NCBI GenBank assembly: GCA_003255025.1
Contig: QANY01009091.1
Span: 886,049-950,048, forward strand
Source of the DNA: Datisca glomerata
Lineage: Eukaryota; Streptophyta; Magnoliopsida; Cucurbitales; Datiscaceae
DNA length: 64,000 nucleotides
Direction: 5' to 3'
The translations under genes were made by a program, and so were the position numbers. Shown piece after piece: positions 24,401-35,792 of this stretch (the first letter of the stretch is position 1; the number at the start of each line of letters is the position of its first letter). Under the pieces are notes generated by a model, which did no database searches, was not told where the DNA came from, and saw only the letters and a program-made list of their open reading frames with translations.

Positions 24401-26442
24401 ATGAGTAGGGGTGGAGTTGAATTTAAGCCTACCATTCCCCTAGTTAGGAATTCGGCTGAGCTTAGTGAATTTCTTTCCTTTTTTTATGAAGCCTTCCCTT
24501 CTGATTTATAGTTGGATTAAGTGAGAGTAGAACACCAGGTCATCCTTGTAAGCCTCCATACCAAATAACCCTAAGCCAATGTACTTTGCTTTGGGTCTTA
24601 GACTTCCTTTCTCCCCATTTTTCCAAGAGTTCTTCCACTGCTGTCCCATTCACAATTTACTCCCAGTACTTATAGGATCCTCCTTGGTTTTGAGGCTTTG
24701 AATAGGAGGTTTGGTTTTGATTTGGGAGTCGACGAATTAAGATGTTGTTACGTAATTAAACCTAGGGATGAGATTTACTACCTTTCCAATCGAACTTCAG
24801 AAAAGAGGGGACCAATGGTGACCAATATTCCCCTGGGTGATAAAAATCGGGAGAGCGATGTTCTTGTTCTTGTGATCACTGGAGAATTCTCAGGAGCTGG
24901 GGGACTTTCATTAAGTAGCCGGAGCCCTATTTCCAAATTTTGTTTCTCTTTAAATTTGCCCTTATTATTTGTTCTCTCTCTCTCTCTCTCATCCTCTCTT
25001 TCCATATAGATAAGCTTAAGAATATGAAGCCTTACATAACCTAGGAGACTGCAGAGAAGTTAATCCTCACTTTCCATTGCCGACACAGAAAGTGGTCTGA
25101 TCTCCTAGACCCGCGTGGTGACATCACATTTGCTGCTCTCAACCCTTAAGTTATGTTGTGCCCCTTGTTGTTGTGCCACTACCCGTTCTACCACGAGACA
25201 TGCCCATTGTTTCTCGTTCAGCTCTGTCTGTCACATTTACTCCATCTTCTCCTTCCTACCCAGCCAGAGATTCACACCATTCTTCCCACAATAGTTCTGG
25301 TTCTGAATCTTCATAGAAGAATATATTACTTCAGAGAGTGAAGGAGAAACTAATTATGTATAAACGCCTTCATACCATGGTGGGTGAAGTTGAGAGGCAA
25401 ACTCGCCCCAGATCGGACGAAACCAACTCTTCAAGGGATCCTCGCGTTCTAAATGTTTCTTCCGTTTAGGGTGAGGATCCCCCCCCCCCGGTTCTGCTAC
25501 TCTTCCATCTTTCGTTGTTCCCACATCAGCTCTGCGAGACACCAGTCAAGACCCTACTTCTGGATCCCGGGCTGTAGTTGGTGGTTCTGACCCTTTGCGG
25601 TTCAGGAAATTTACTGATATACCATTAACAGTCTACTTCTTAGATGATGCTCAGTCTTCTCACACAGTTGTCCATGGGATTAATTCTGAGGCTGATTTGG
25701 TTAGGACTCGCAACTCAGGAAATGGCGACCTCGTTTCCTCCCTTAGTCACGACTTAGCCAGAGTATGATTCTTTGTCCTTTTCCTTCTTAGTTGTTCTCT
25801 TACTTTTTCTCACCATTTTTGTTTTCTCCTTAGGCCCTTATTCACCATAATGCTCTCCAAGAGTATCATGCTGCTCGAGACTTGGCGCTGTAGAAACTTT
25901 GAAGGGTTGATGCTCATTCTGCTGGCATCATTGAAGGCCTTCGTGAAGAAGTTGCTCAGTTGAATGAGTCGAAGTCTGTGCTTGATGAGACAGTACAGAA
26001 GCAAGCGGCAGAAGTCGATAGGCCTAAGACAGAGATTCTAAGTCTGACAAAATCTCTAGGAGTTGCAAAGGAGGCATTAAAGGCTGTTGAGGAGTCTCTG
26101 GCAGCTGTTGAGACAAGCGAAGCCCAAGCTCTGGAACAAAAAGAGAAAGAGGTTAGAGAAGAATATCAGACTTTTTTTTATGAAGCCAAACAGGTAATCT
26201 ATAGTGTGGGTTACAGAGATGGCTCAATGAAGGCTCCTCCAAGGAAACCTTTACGCGATGTTCCTATTTCTGTGCAGAGTGAAGCCACCACTTCTGCAAG
26301 CCGAGGTGAGATCAACCCTTCTGGAGTCGCTGACAATACTCCCATCTTATCAATGATGAAGCTTTTTCAAATTCCTTACGTTTTATCTTCCTTCAAAGCT
26401 ATATCAATCAGAATTATTAATCTGGGAAATTTTACCCCATAG
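24401..26442 (+). pseudogene. Antisense extra ORF of Tat element 1 (Transposase_28-like plus coiled coil)
   Basis: On the strand opposite to gag-pol. It opens with MSRGGVEFKPTIPL at 24401 and, across frameshifts and stops, continues with LRLPFSPFFQEFFHC (~24,590-24,640) and FGFDLGVDELRCCYVIKPR (from ~24,707), a pattern like the plant 'putative gypsy type transposon' family (Pfam Transposase_28, PF04195). The 3' part (25,836-26,442) is rich in Glu, Lys, Ala and Leu with heptad spacing, a coiled coil ending in GYRDGS. Extra antisense ORFs between integrase and the 3' LTR are documented in Tat-lineage elements; their role is unknown. A second copy at 29,644-31,640 has the same organisation, which supports ancestral coding. 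At least two frameshifts and several stops make this copy non-functional. Confidence 0.65.
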
Positions 26443-26604
26443 ACGTTCATCTGTATTACTTCTCTGACTTTAATTGAAGTAATAATCTTTGGATAAGAAT
26501 TTCATCTCTGAAGTTCTTTCCTTAATTCTGAAGTTCTGACTTTTTTTTTTGAAATACCAAATTCCTTACGTTCTGAAACTTTCACGTCATTAACTTTTGA
26601 GCTT

Positions 26605-26740
26605 TTAGGTTTGGGCTCAGCTCTACCTTCTGGTCTGGGCTCAGCCCTTAAAGCTTTTACTTTTGAACTTTTTGGTCTGAGCTCAGCACTGCCTTCTGAT
26701 CTGATCTCAGCTCTTGAAGCTTTTTTCCATTCTCTTTCCT
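26605..26740. repeat. Diverged ~66 bp duplication rich in GGGCTCAGCTCT motifs
   Basis: Motifs GGGCTCAGCTCTACCTTCTG, GGGCTCAGCCCTTAAAGC, GAGCTCAGCACTGCCTTCTG and ATCTCAGCTCTTGAAGC occur in succession, indicating a short degenerate tandem repeat between the antisense ORF and the 55 bp array. Confidence 0.7.
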
Positions 26741-26784
26741 CTGGTCTTGCCCTTCGACCATCGCCGCTTGTGTTTCAGTTCTTT

Positions 26785-27115
26785 TTTAGAGTAGGACCTA
26801 GGTGTTACCCCTCTCAAGGACTTGCGCCGTCAGTTCATTCTGAGAGTATGACTTATGAATTGCCCCTCCCAAGAACTTGTGCCCTTAGTTCTTTTTTAGA
26901 GTAGAACTTATGAATTTCCCTTCTCAAGGACCTGCGCCCTTAGTGTCTTCTTAGAGTAGGACCTATGAATTGCCCTTCCCAAGGACTTGCGCCTTTAGTT
27001 CCTTCTGAGAGTAGGACTTACGAATTTCCCCCCAAGGACTTGCGCTGTTAGTTCCTTCTGAGAGTAGGACTTACAAACTGTCCCTCCTAAGTACTTGTGC
27101 CCTTAGTTCCTTGAT
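26785..27115. repeat. 55 bp tandem array of Tat element 1
   Basis: Six copies of a unit with GAGAGTAGGACTTATGAATT, CCCTTCCCAAGGACTTGCGC and CCTTAGTTCCTTCT. The CTTATGAAT landmark falls at 26797, 26853, 26908, 26963, 27018 and 27071, a period of about 55. The homologous 58 bp array of Tat element 2 lies at 32,160-32,530. Confidence 0.9.
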
Positions 27116-27222
27116 TTGCTTTCCTGGAAGAAGAGTTAGAAGGTTGACAGTAGAGTTTTTTACGTGGAAAATCCTTGCACGGGGCAATTTATAATTACAC
27201 AAAATACTTCTTTAAAGGAGAT

Positions 27223-28134
27223 TCATTCCATGATTTTGCCAGGTTTGCTCCTTCCTCTGTTGTCAAGTAGTAATACCCAGTTCCTCCTATGCCACTGATT
27301 ATGTATAGTCCTTCCCAAGCTAGCCCAAACTTTTCTTCTGATTAAAAGACTTTTCTTACGACTAGATCTCCTTTTTGGAACTCTCGCTTCTTCATTCTTT
27401 TCTAAAAATAGGATATCCTTTTCTGATTCTAACGCGCTACTCTGATTAGGGTAGCTTCTTTTCACTCCTCCAATTGATCCAGACTTCTTTTGAGGAGTTT
27501 TTCATTGTATTGCTCATTCAACTTTGATCTTACTGTTGGCCTTCCAATTTCGACAGGAATCACTGCTTCTGCCTTGAATGCTAAGGCGAACAGTGTTTCT
27601 CCGGTGGCTTCTCTAGAAGTAGTCCTATTTGCCTAAAGTAAAGTTGGCAGTTCCTCTACCGATTCTCCTTTTGCGGACTCTAGTCAGTTTCTCATACTAT
27701 CGAGTATAATACGATTCAATCTCTCAGCTTGCATGTTTCCTAGTGGATAGTATGGAGTAGAGAAATGATTGGTGATGTTCAGTCCTTCGCAGAAGCCTTT
27801 AACCATTTTTTCTGTGAACTGTAGTCCGTTATCTGAGACCAATATATTGGGTATTCCATATCAACATATTATGTTTTTTCATAAAACCCCTTGACTTCTT
27901 CTTCCTTGATTCTTACAAAAGCATTCGCTTTTATCCATTTTATGAAGTAGTCTGTAGCCACTAACAAGAAGCGCTTCTGAGCTGGCGCTATGGGGAGTGG
28001 ACTGATGATGTCGAGTGCCTGCTCATGAAAGGCCATGGGCTTGCTACTGTGTTCAGTTTTCCCGGAGCCATTCTGATAACGTGTAAATTTTTGGAATTTG
28101 TAACATTTTTTCATCTAGTACTTGGTGTCTTGAT
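27223..28134 (-). pseudogene. Integrase of Tat element 1
   Basis: DNA-strand-transfer enzyme of a gypsy element, in broken frames. Reading 28,114 downward: QALDIISPLPIAPAQKRFLL then VATDYFIKWIKANAF, the start of the catalytic core with its first Asp in VATDYF; further on (about 27.5-27.65 kb) TTSREATGETLFALAFKAEA and VIPVEIGRP, the conserved end of the core; then a basic C-terminal segment to ~27,223. The upstream KCYKFQKFTRYQ is the decayed zinc-finger end. Internal stops and at least two frame changes inactivate it. Confidence 0.8.
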
Positions 28135-28620
28135 ACATTCTAGGCTAATAATATCCCTCATTTAAGGCTTTGTGAGCTAATGATCTTTTCCCAGTGTGGT
28201 TCTCACATACTACTCATGAATTTTTGCTAAGACATATTACGCTTCTTTCTCCTTCAAGTATTTCAAGTACAATCCTGAAAAAGATTTTCTATATAATAAT
28301 CCATTTATTAATACGTACATTGCACTTTGTTGCTAGACTTTTTTTGCCAGGAGTGTTTCCTCATGGAGTACTCCCTTTTTGAGATAAAGGATTAAATAAT
28401 GCTGCCAGCTGGGTTCCATTTCGATTTCCACTTCAACAACGTTATCCGATGAAAGCTGAATACTTGGTTTCTCCAAGGATTCCACAGGTACATTTTTTTA
28501 CGCGAGAATCACAAAGATGATCCCAAATTTGCTAGCGCATCTCCGTGTCCGTTCTCAATTCTCGAGATTTGTCAAATCTCATAGCTTTTGAACGAGTTCA
28601 GCAATTCTCTTGCCCTATGT
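28135..28620 (-). pseudogene. RNase H to integrase linker of Tat element 1
   Basis: This interval aligns with 33,560-34,090 of Tat element 2 (shared order GATACATTC/GATGCATTC, TGGTT(C/T)TCA, ATGAATTT, TTTTTATATAA-like, TGCCAGCTG/TGCCAACTG). The reading frames are lost. It ends at the deletion joint near 28,621. Confidence 0.65.
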
Positions 28621-29420
28621 AAATAACTTATCATTCAGAACTCTTCTCAAAATGAAATTATCGACCTGTATCGAAATGACGAGTGCATTGTTATGGTGTC
28701 TGTCGTGTTCTAGATCTAGATCATCAAATATTAACGGGAGATTCCCGCTGTCAGATGATTGGTTCTCCATGCGCTTCTCCAACATTGGTTTCTTACAATA
28801 CTGATTTATTTCCTTCCTTGTTGTTCCTTCCCCATTCGTTACTGCAATGATAGTGCTGACAACATGAAGTGGTTGTTTCTCAATGTCCGTCTTTTCATCG
28901 CCACAGTCTTCTTTTTCTGCCTCATATTTCTGCTCTTCTCTTTTCACGAACCAGCACAGATATCCATCTTTTATAAGTTCTTCAATATATTCTTTGAGTT
29001 GGAAACAATCTCTGGTATAGTGTCTGATGCTCCTAGGGAAGGAACAATACTTATCCTTGTTTTTGTAACTGGGTTCTTTTGTAAGTGGCGCTGGCCTTTT
29101 CAACCATGGCTTGTCCTTAATTTATTCTAAGATCTGATTCCCTATGAGGGTCAACGGTGTGTAGATCTTTGCCTTATTCCTGGGGTTTCTAACATGCTTC
29201 TTAGAAATTTCATTTTGTCTTTGTGTCGTCTTATCCTGTCGCGGCATGCACGCCTCTAAGATTCTTCTTTCATTCTCCATGCACGTCATTTTATTTACCG
29301 TTCTTGCGTGGTGCGTATTTTTGGGCTGTTAGTTTCATTTTCTCCAGCTGTTGTGTTGTCATTGGCTTGCCCGTTTAGGTAGACCATACGTAATATTTGT
29401 TACATCTCTTCCCATACGCC
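28615..29420 (-). pseudogene. Gag C-terminal part and first residues of protease, Tat element 1
   Basis: A 162-codon frame on the minus strand (29,103 to 28,615) reads KRPAPLTKEPSYKNKDKY, then HYTRDCFQLKEYIEELIKDG, the knuckle and downstream segment of Tat-lineage gag; the usual first Cys/His positions of the knuckle are altered. It continues to DDLDLEHDRHHNNALVISI, the lead-in to protease, and stops at the catalytic loop, where element 2 has LVDDGS and this copy has LNDK. Upstream (29,104-29,420) a broken frame still shows RQNEISKKHVRN and IYTPLTLIGNQILE. The protease is thus amputated just at its active site by the internal deletion. Confidence 0.75.
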
Positions 29421-29643
29421 CGTCGTTTGCCCTTCCTCTTTTCACAACTAGTGTCTTTTCATTTTCAAATTTATTAAACATTTGAACTCGATTTTGGGGT
29501 CCACAGCTTAGATAACATATTGATTTCCCTCATTTTTTTTCTTTTCACGCTCATCCCTACCTTCTATATGTCTCCCTTCTTTATCTTCGTTGTTGATTTT
29601 CTTCTTGCTTTGCTGCTTCAGTTTTCTTTCCCTGATAGTAATA

Positions 29644-31640
29644 GATGAGCATCCATTTAAGGTCATTGTTCCCCTAGTTAGAAATAAGAACGAATTCAAC
29701 CGATTCCTTGCCCTCCATTAGGACGCCTTCCCACCAGATGTAGTCTGTGGTTTCGGGGAAGGAATCCCTAAATCTTGTGTAATCCCCCTACCAGATCTCT
29801 CTAGCCCCGATGTACATAGCCTTAGGGTTAAAACTTCCTTTCTCTCCTCTTTTTCAACTTTTTTTAGTACTTTAAACTTACCCCTTCCCAATATACCCCT
29901 AACACTTACATGGCTCTTTTAGCGATTGGAGCCCTCAATAGGAGGCACAATTTGAATATAGGTTTAGATGAGATTCGTCGTGTGTATAGTGAAAAGGTGC
30001 GGACTGTCCTATTTCATAGCTCCCCGCATGAGTGAGAAGTGGTGGGACGGTATTCTTCTCATAGGTGGGAGGAGGGTACTGTTCTCATAGGTGGAAACTA
30101 GGGCGGCGGTGACCGCTTGGTTGTTCCCTGAATCTGGGGAGAGTTCAGTAGGTGGCCGAAGCTCACCTTTCTTCTTTATTTTTCACTTCTGCTTAACTTT
30201 GTTGTTTTATTGTTGCTTTTATTTTTGGAAATACTAACTTATTTTTTGTTTTATGGAGATAAAAATCTGAACAAGAGGTCCTTTGCTCAGAAAGAAGTAG
30301 CCACGTACTCCATGCCGCCTACAATTGTCCAGAACGAGACTGGAAAGATCTTCTTGACCCAATAAAAGATCGAAGTCACAGTCGCACCTGTTCCAGTTGC
30401 CAAATCTGTTGCCCTTTCATCCTCTGCAGCAAAAGTTCATTTTTCCATCCTTATTGCAATCCCTATTCCTGCTTTTCGTCAAGTAGTCTGGATGAGTTCT
30501 TCTTAGTCTTCAAAATCAGAGTGGGAATGAGAGAAATTTGCTCAAGAAGAATGAGAACGTGAGGCTTAACGGGAAGCTGCATAGAAGGAGGAAGAAGAAC
30601 AAGATGTGGTTTTCCATTTTATGTATAACGAGCTCGAGATGTCGAAGTGCATCGGGAGTAACTTATGGGGACACCTAGCGAGAGCAAGCGCTAGAAGATG
30701 GGGAATGCAAGTACATCAGGCGCTGTCTCAGGGGATGTCACTCTCCTCGTTCATGATCCCCCTGCCTCAGTTGCTTAGGTTTCTCCTTTTCTAGAGAGGA
30801 CTGTCGCGCCCCCTCCCTCTCCTACTAAGAAGTCAACCTCTCCTTTTGCTGGTTCCTCACATCTGTCTAAGGAGACGTGCATCTGGAGGTGGCGGCGATA
30901 CCCCACGGCTCCACCGATTCCCGCCAATATCAGCTTCTTGAAGGTCCCTCGTTCTTCACACGTGGTCGCCCAGGGGATCATGTCCGACGTGGACGCTTCT
31001 GCACTCTGCCAGATGTCCATCCATGATAAGGTTATCAGGCTGAGTCATTCTCTGATACAAGTACTTCCGTTTCTTTTTGCCTTTTCACATCCTTAGTTTT
31101 TATGTGTAACTTCCTTACCAATTTTACTAACAATTTTTTAACAGGCCGTGACTTACCACAACGGGTTTTAGAAGGATATTCACTCTATTGAGGAAGAGAT
31201 AATTGGTTGTAGGAGGAAGGTGATGGAGACCACCAAGGCTTACGATGTCGTGGCCTCAAAACGAGATGGCCTTAAGGAGGTGGGTTGCTGCCCATTTGAC
31301 TTGCAAGCTTGATGCGGCCACGGCTAAACAGTCAAAGCTTGAGGAGTCTTTATGGGAGGCAGAGATGATTGCCGAGATAAGCAGGAAGAACTTGTCCATT
31401 GTTGAGGCAAAGTTAGCTGAGGCTAAGGAGGCTTTGGCTAAGTCACGTGAACGAGAGATTAGACTCGCGGTCGAGTACCAGGCCATGATTGATGAAGACG
31501 AGCAGATGGCTTATACGGCCGGTTACCATGACACCAAGACTAATAACCTCCTTGTATGTCCCTAGTCTCACTTTCTAACGATCCCGTTGATCCTGAGGTC
31601 AAGCTTACTGCTTCCACCACTAAAGTGCATGTTGATGTTA
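29644..31640 (+). pseudogene. Antisense extra ORF of Tat element 2 (Transposase_28-like plus coiled coil)
   Basis: It parallels the copy at 24,401-26,442: the ATG at 29,644 is followed by PFKVIVPLVRNKNEFNRF in the corresponding position, then LRVKTSFSPLFQLF (~29,820-29,870) in place of LRLPFSPFFQEFF, and a 3' coiled-coil part (31,180-31,560) with heptad-rich KQSKLEESLWEAEMIAE and AKLAEAKEALAKSRERE ending in AYTAGYHDT, matching GYRDGS of the other copy. The middle (30.3-31.0 kb) is poorly conserved. Known for the Tat lineage as an additional ORF of unknown role. Multiple stops and frame changes. Confidence 0.62.
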
Positions 31641-32142
31641 CTCCCGAGGATGTGGAGACTTTGCATTTTTTCATTTTTCCTTTCCTTACACTTTTCATTT
31701 TCTTGTATTTTCTTCGAAATCATTTTGTGAGTTTGACTTTTTAATGAAACGACTTCTTTCTTCAATATGCTTTGTCATTCCCTTTCGTCTTAACACTTCG
31801 TATAAATTCATCAATCAATTTTTTCTAACTTTCTTGACTACTTAGTGAAATTCTATAAGCAATTTAAGACTTAAAATACTCGTTTTCCTTTTAACGGTTT
31901 CTATGGTGAACTTTTCAGTTAAGTAAAAATCATCAACTAGTTTAATACTTAGTCATTTAAACACTTGGAAGTTTTTTTTTTAAGGAATGCCTAGGCAAGA
32001 GTATGTTTACCCGTTTTGACTGTTTTTACTTTCCATTCGTTGAGGCTGGAATTCTATTCCCGTTTATTGTAAAGCGGGCCCGTTGGAGTCATCTGCTTCC
32101 ATGTTTTTTCCTTCTTTAGTTATTTTTCCTTTCGAGAAAGAC

Positions 32143-32535
32143 TTATAGGATTCCCCTTTCAAGGGTTTTCCATGCCCCTAGTTTCTTCTGGGAGTAGGAT
32201 TTATGAACTGCCCATCCCAATAACTTTTTATGTCATTAGTTCCTTCTGGCAGTAGGACTTATGAACTACCCATCCCAATGACATTTTATGCCATTAGTTC
32301 CTTATGAGAGTAGGACTTATGAACCACCACTCTCAAGGACTTTTTATGTCATTCGTTCCTTTTGAGAGTAAGACTTATGAAGTGCCATTCTCAAGGACTT
32401 TTTGTGCTCTTAGTTCTTTTTTAGAGTAGAACTTATGAACTGCTCTCTCAAGAACTTTTTATGCCTTTAGTTTTTTTAGAGTATGACTTATGAACTGCCA
32501 TTTTCAAAGACTTTTTATGCCCTTAATTCTGTTTA
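32143..32535. repeat. 58 bp tandem array of Tat element 2
   Basis: Six to seven copies of a unit with GAGAGTAGGACTTATGAAC, CAAGGACTTTTTATG and CATTAGTTCCTT. The TTATGAA landmark falls at 32201, 32259, 32317, 32375, 32433 and 32488. It shares the GAGTAGGACTTATGAA core and position with the 55 bp array of element 1, so the two arrays descend from one ancestral array. Confidence 0.9.
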
Positions 32536-32679
32536 GTAATGATTCATCTCAGGAAAGAAGATTGGCGCCACTATTTTTACATGAAAAACCCTTTCGGGAA
32601 TAAACCACGAGAAATATGTCTCATTATAATGGATCTTTTACATTCTTTACACAAAATATATTTTCAGATGAATTGCGTT

Positions 32680-33600
32680 CCATGATTTCTGCAATTCCAC
32701 CCCCTCTCCCATTTCCAAGTGGTAATAGTCGCTTCCTCCTATTTTGCTGATGATATACGGTCCGTCTTATATTGGCCCGAGCTTTCCTTCCATTTGGAAG
32801 ATTTTTTTGAGGACTAGATCTTCTGTTTGGAATTCTTGTTTCCTTACTTTCTTCTGGAAATAAGATATCATTTTCTGATTACAATGGCCCATTCTAATCA
32901 GGGCCGCTGTAATTCTTCCCTCTTGTTCATCAAGATCATTTCTTAGGATTTCTCCATTTTATTGTTCATTTAGCAAGGATCTAATGTTGGGGATTCTAAA
33001 TCCTACAGGGATGACTGCTTCTGCTCTGTATGCTAATGCGAATGGGGTTTCTCCCGTTGTCTCTCTCGAGTCATTCTCTATGCCCATAAAACTACAGGTA
33101 GCTCTTCTATCCATTTTCCTTTGGTGGATTCCAGTCGTTTCTTCAATTATCAAATATGATCTAATTTGACCTTTCCGCTTTCTCGTTCCCCTGTGGGTAG
33201 TAATGCGTGGACAAAGGATTCGTGATTTTCAGATCTTCACAAAATGTTCTTACTAAGTTCCCAGCGAAATGAAGTCTGTTGTCAGATACCAAGATCTGAG
33301 GGATTTCGTATCTGCACACCAAGCTTTTTCATAGGAACCCACTTACTTCTTCCTCGCGGATTCTGGCAAAGGCTTCAGCCTCGATCCACTTGGTAAAATA
33401 ATCTAGTGCTACCAATAAAAAAAATCTTCTGGGCAGGTGTCGTGGGGAGTGGCCCAACAATTTCCATGGCCCACTACATGAACGACCAAGGACTAGCCAC
33501 AGTTTTGAGTTATCCGGGGGCCATTTTTGTTACGAGTGCGAAACGCTGACACTTGTCGCACCTTTTCGTATATTGTTTGGCATTCTGATGCATTCGGGGC
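32680..33600 (-). pseudogene. Integrase of Tat element 2
   Basis: The minus strand carries, in order, a decayed zinc-finger part near 33,540-33,600, core-like sequence from about 33,480, TTGETPFALAYRAEAVIPVG at ~33,065-33,005, and a C-terminal part (32,890-32,690) with RKQEFQTEDLVLKKIF and GKLGPI.DGPYIISKI, typical of the gypsy integrase C-terminal domain. Frames change several times and stops are present, so it is not functional. Confidence 0.78.
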
Positions 33601-34089
33601 TAGTAGTATCCTTTATTCATGACTTAATTGGCTACTGATCTTCCCCAAGTATGGTTTTCATATATGCCCTCATGAATTTCGCTAACACATATTGGGCATG
33701 CTCTTCTAGTAGACTTTTTAGGTACGATCCTGCAAACATTTTCTTATATAACATCCCATTAATCATCGTGTACTTGGCACCACGTTGTTGCACCTTTTTG
33801 ACAAGTAGTTTATCTTTAGGAAGCGTTCTTTTCTTCAAGTAAGAGGATTATGTCGTCCTGCCAACTGAGATCCCGTTCAACTTCTACGTCAGCCACGTTA
33901 TTCAACGGGAGCGAGATGCTTGGCTCCTTCAAAATTTCCACGGGGATGTTCCCTTTTTAAGGGAAGCGTAATGAAGATCCTAGACTTGTCAGAGCATCAG
34001 CGTGCCCGTTCTCAGTTCTCATAATTGGCTGGATCTCATAATTGTTTAGCGTGATGAGGAGATCCTTTGCTCGTTGCAAATAATTCACC

Positions 34090-34610
34090 ATTGTTCGTCT
34101 TTTGCTACGTATTACCCCGTGACCTGCTTCACAATCAACATGGAATCACAGAAAATATTAACATTAGTTACTTCATATTTCCGTAGAATGGGAACTCCCC
34201 TGATTAGTGCTTCATACATTGATTCATTATTTGACGCATTGAATTCGAAGGAGATGGAATGTTCCAATATTTCTCCGAAGGGAGTTTGTACTACCACCCT
34301 TGCTCATGTTCCTCTACTGTTTGAAGCACCGTCAACAAAGAGTTTCCAAATTTCATCTTCACCTTTTTTATGGACTTCCCGTTCAACTTCCCCTTCTGTG
34401 AAAACTACTACAAAATCCGCTAACCCCTTCCCTTTTATTGAAGTTTGAGGATCGTAACTAATGTCATATTGGCTTAGCTCAATTGACTATTTTTATATTC
34501 TCTTGCTTGTCTTCTTCGAGTGTAGAATGATTTTAATGGGACAATCAGTTGATACCTTAGCTCTCGTGTTGCAGTTACAATGTCTTGTACTAGTTTCTCC
34601 ATTCATTTAT
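34090..34610 (-). pseudogene. RNase H and archaeal-type RNase H of Tat element 2
   Basis: The minus-strand frame 34,297-34,112 reads VVQTPFGEILEHSISFEF then NASNNESMYEALIRGVPI and TNVNIFCDSMLIVKQVTG. This is the archaeal-like RNase H typical of Tat elements: E in the EALI(A/R)G helix and D in the FCDS strand are the catalytic positions. Upstream, broken frames (34,300-34,600) keep a few landmarks of the first RNase H and the linker. The glycine-rich start (usually VDGASN-like) is damaged. Confidence 0.72.
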
Positions 34611-34613
34611 ATC

Positions 34614-35720
34614 TCATTCCGCCGCTACAAGACATTTTCTCATGAAGTATACATGTTTATATTTCCTTTCCTCTTCTTTGATGAGTACGGCTTCTTCATA
34701 GTCTTCATTCCAGCCGCTAACAAAGTTTTTCCGCAACCTCTCGAGGAAAGGCTTGCATCTGTATGTTGACCTAGAGATGAACCTGTTCAGGGTGGCCAGT
34801 CCTCCCGTTAACCCTTGGATTTCTTTGAGGTTCCGTAGGGACCTCATTTATCTGATCACCTTTACTTAATCTAGGATCACTTCGATTCCTCATTGTGTAA
34901 TTAGGCGTCCAAGGAACTTTCCCGCCGTCACTCCAAAAGTGCACATCTTCGGGTTCAGTTTCATGGAATTTCACCCTAGAATAGAGAAGGCTTCTTCAGG
35001 GTCCTGAACGTGGTCTTCCCGCTTCTTACTTTTGACCAATATGTCATCAACATAGACTTCCATATTCTTGTTGATCTTCTCGTGGAAGACCTTGTTCACC
35101 AGTGTTTAATAAGTTGCACATGCATTCTTTAGATCAAAGAACATGCCTTTGTAGTAATAGACGCCCTACTCACTAATGAAACAAGTTTTTTCCTGATCGG
35201 GTCGGAACATTTTCACCTAATTATAAGCTGACTAACCATCCATGAGGCTGAGTAGTTCGTGTCCTAAAGTGCATATACCATTTGATATATCCTTAGCTGC
35301 GGGTATTCGTCGTTGGGGCATGCCTTGTTTAGGTCAGTGAAGTCGACGCATATCCTCCACTTCTCGTTCTTCTTCCGTACCATTACTACGCTAGCTATCC
35401 ATTTAGGGTAGTTTACTTCTCTAATGAAATCCACCGCCAAGAGCTTCTTAACCTCCTCTTTGATTGCTTGATTTCGTTCAGGAGTGAAGCTTCTCTTCCT
35501 TTGTCTCACTGGTTTCAAAGTGGGATCCGTGTTCAATCTGTGGCAGATGATCTCTTCTCGAATGCCGGACATCTCATGTGTTGTCGCTGCAAATATAACT
35601 CTGTTTTCCCTTAGAAACTCCATCAACTTCTTTTTCTCATTTTCCTCGAGATGGGCACCAACGTTGGTTATCATCTGGGTCTCTTCTTCCAAAAATATGA
35701 GCTATTCCCGCCTTGTACCT
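34614..35720 (-). pseudogene. Reverse transcriptase of Tat element 2
   Basis: A 142-codon frame (35,692-35,264) contains LNTDPTLKPVRQRKRSFTPE, WIASVVMVRKKNEKWRICVD and FTDLNKACPNDEYP, the fingers and first palm motifs of gypsy reverse transcriptase. In another frame further on is MEVYVDDILVKSK (about 35,065-35,025) with the YVDD catalytic box, then KFHETEPEDVHFW and ALNRFISRSTYRCKPF (thumb/connection). The third palm Asp region before YVDD is interrupted by stops. A dead copy, but with recognisable catalytic motifs. Confidence 0.85.
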
Positions 35721-35792
35721 CGAGTCGTCTTGTTTGTTTTTCTGTGATTGTTATAGATCTGCGGGCCTTTTTCCTTCGACCTTATCTGTAGC

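Larger units (their letters stand above)
23000..29500 (-). mobile_element. Tat-lineage Ty3/gypsy element 1, truncated and internally deleted
   Basis: Reading the minus strand from high to low coordinates one meets the gag C-terminal part and start of protease (29.4-28.6 kb), then a deletion joint near 28,621, the region before integrase, integrase (28.1-27.2 kb), a 55 bp array, an antisense extra ORF on the plus strand and an LTR-like block. This order, with an antisense ORF between integrase and the 3' LTR, is known from the Tat (Ogre/Retand) lineage. The 5' LTR, leader and N-terminal gag are missing. Many stops and frameshifts show a dead copy. Confidence 0.8.
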
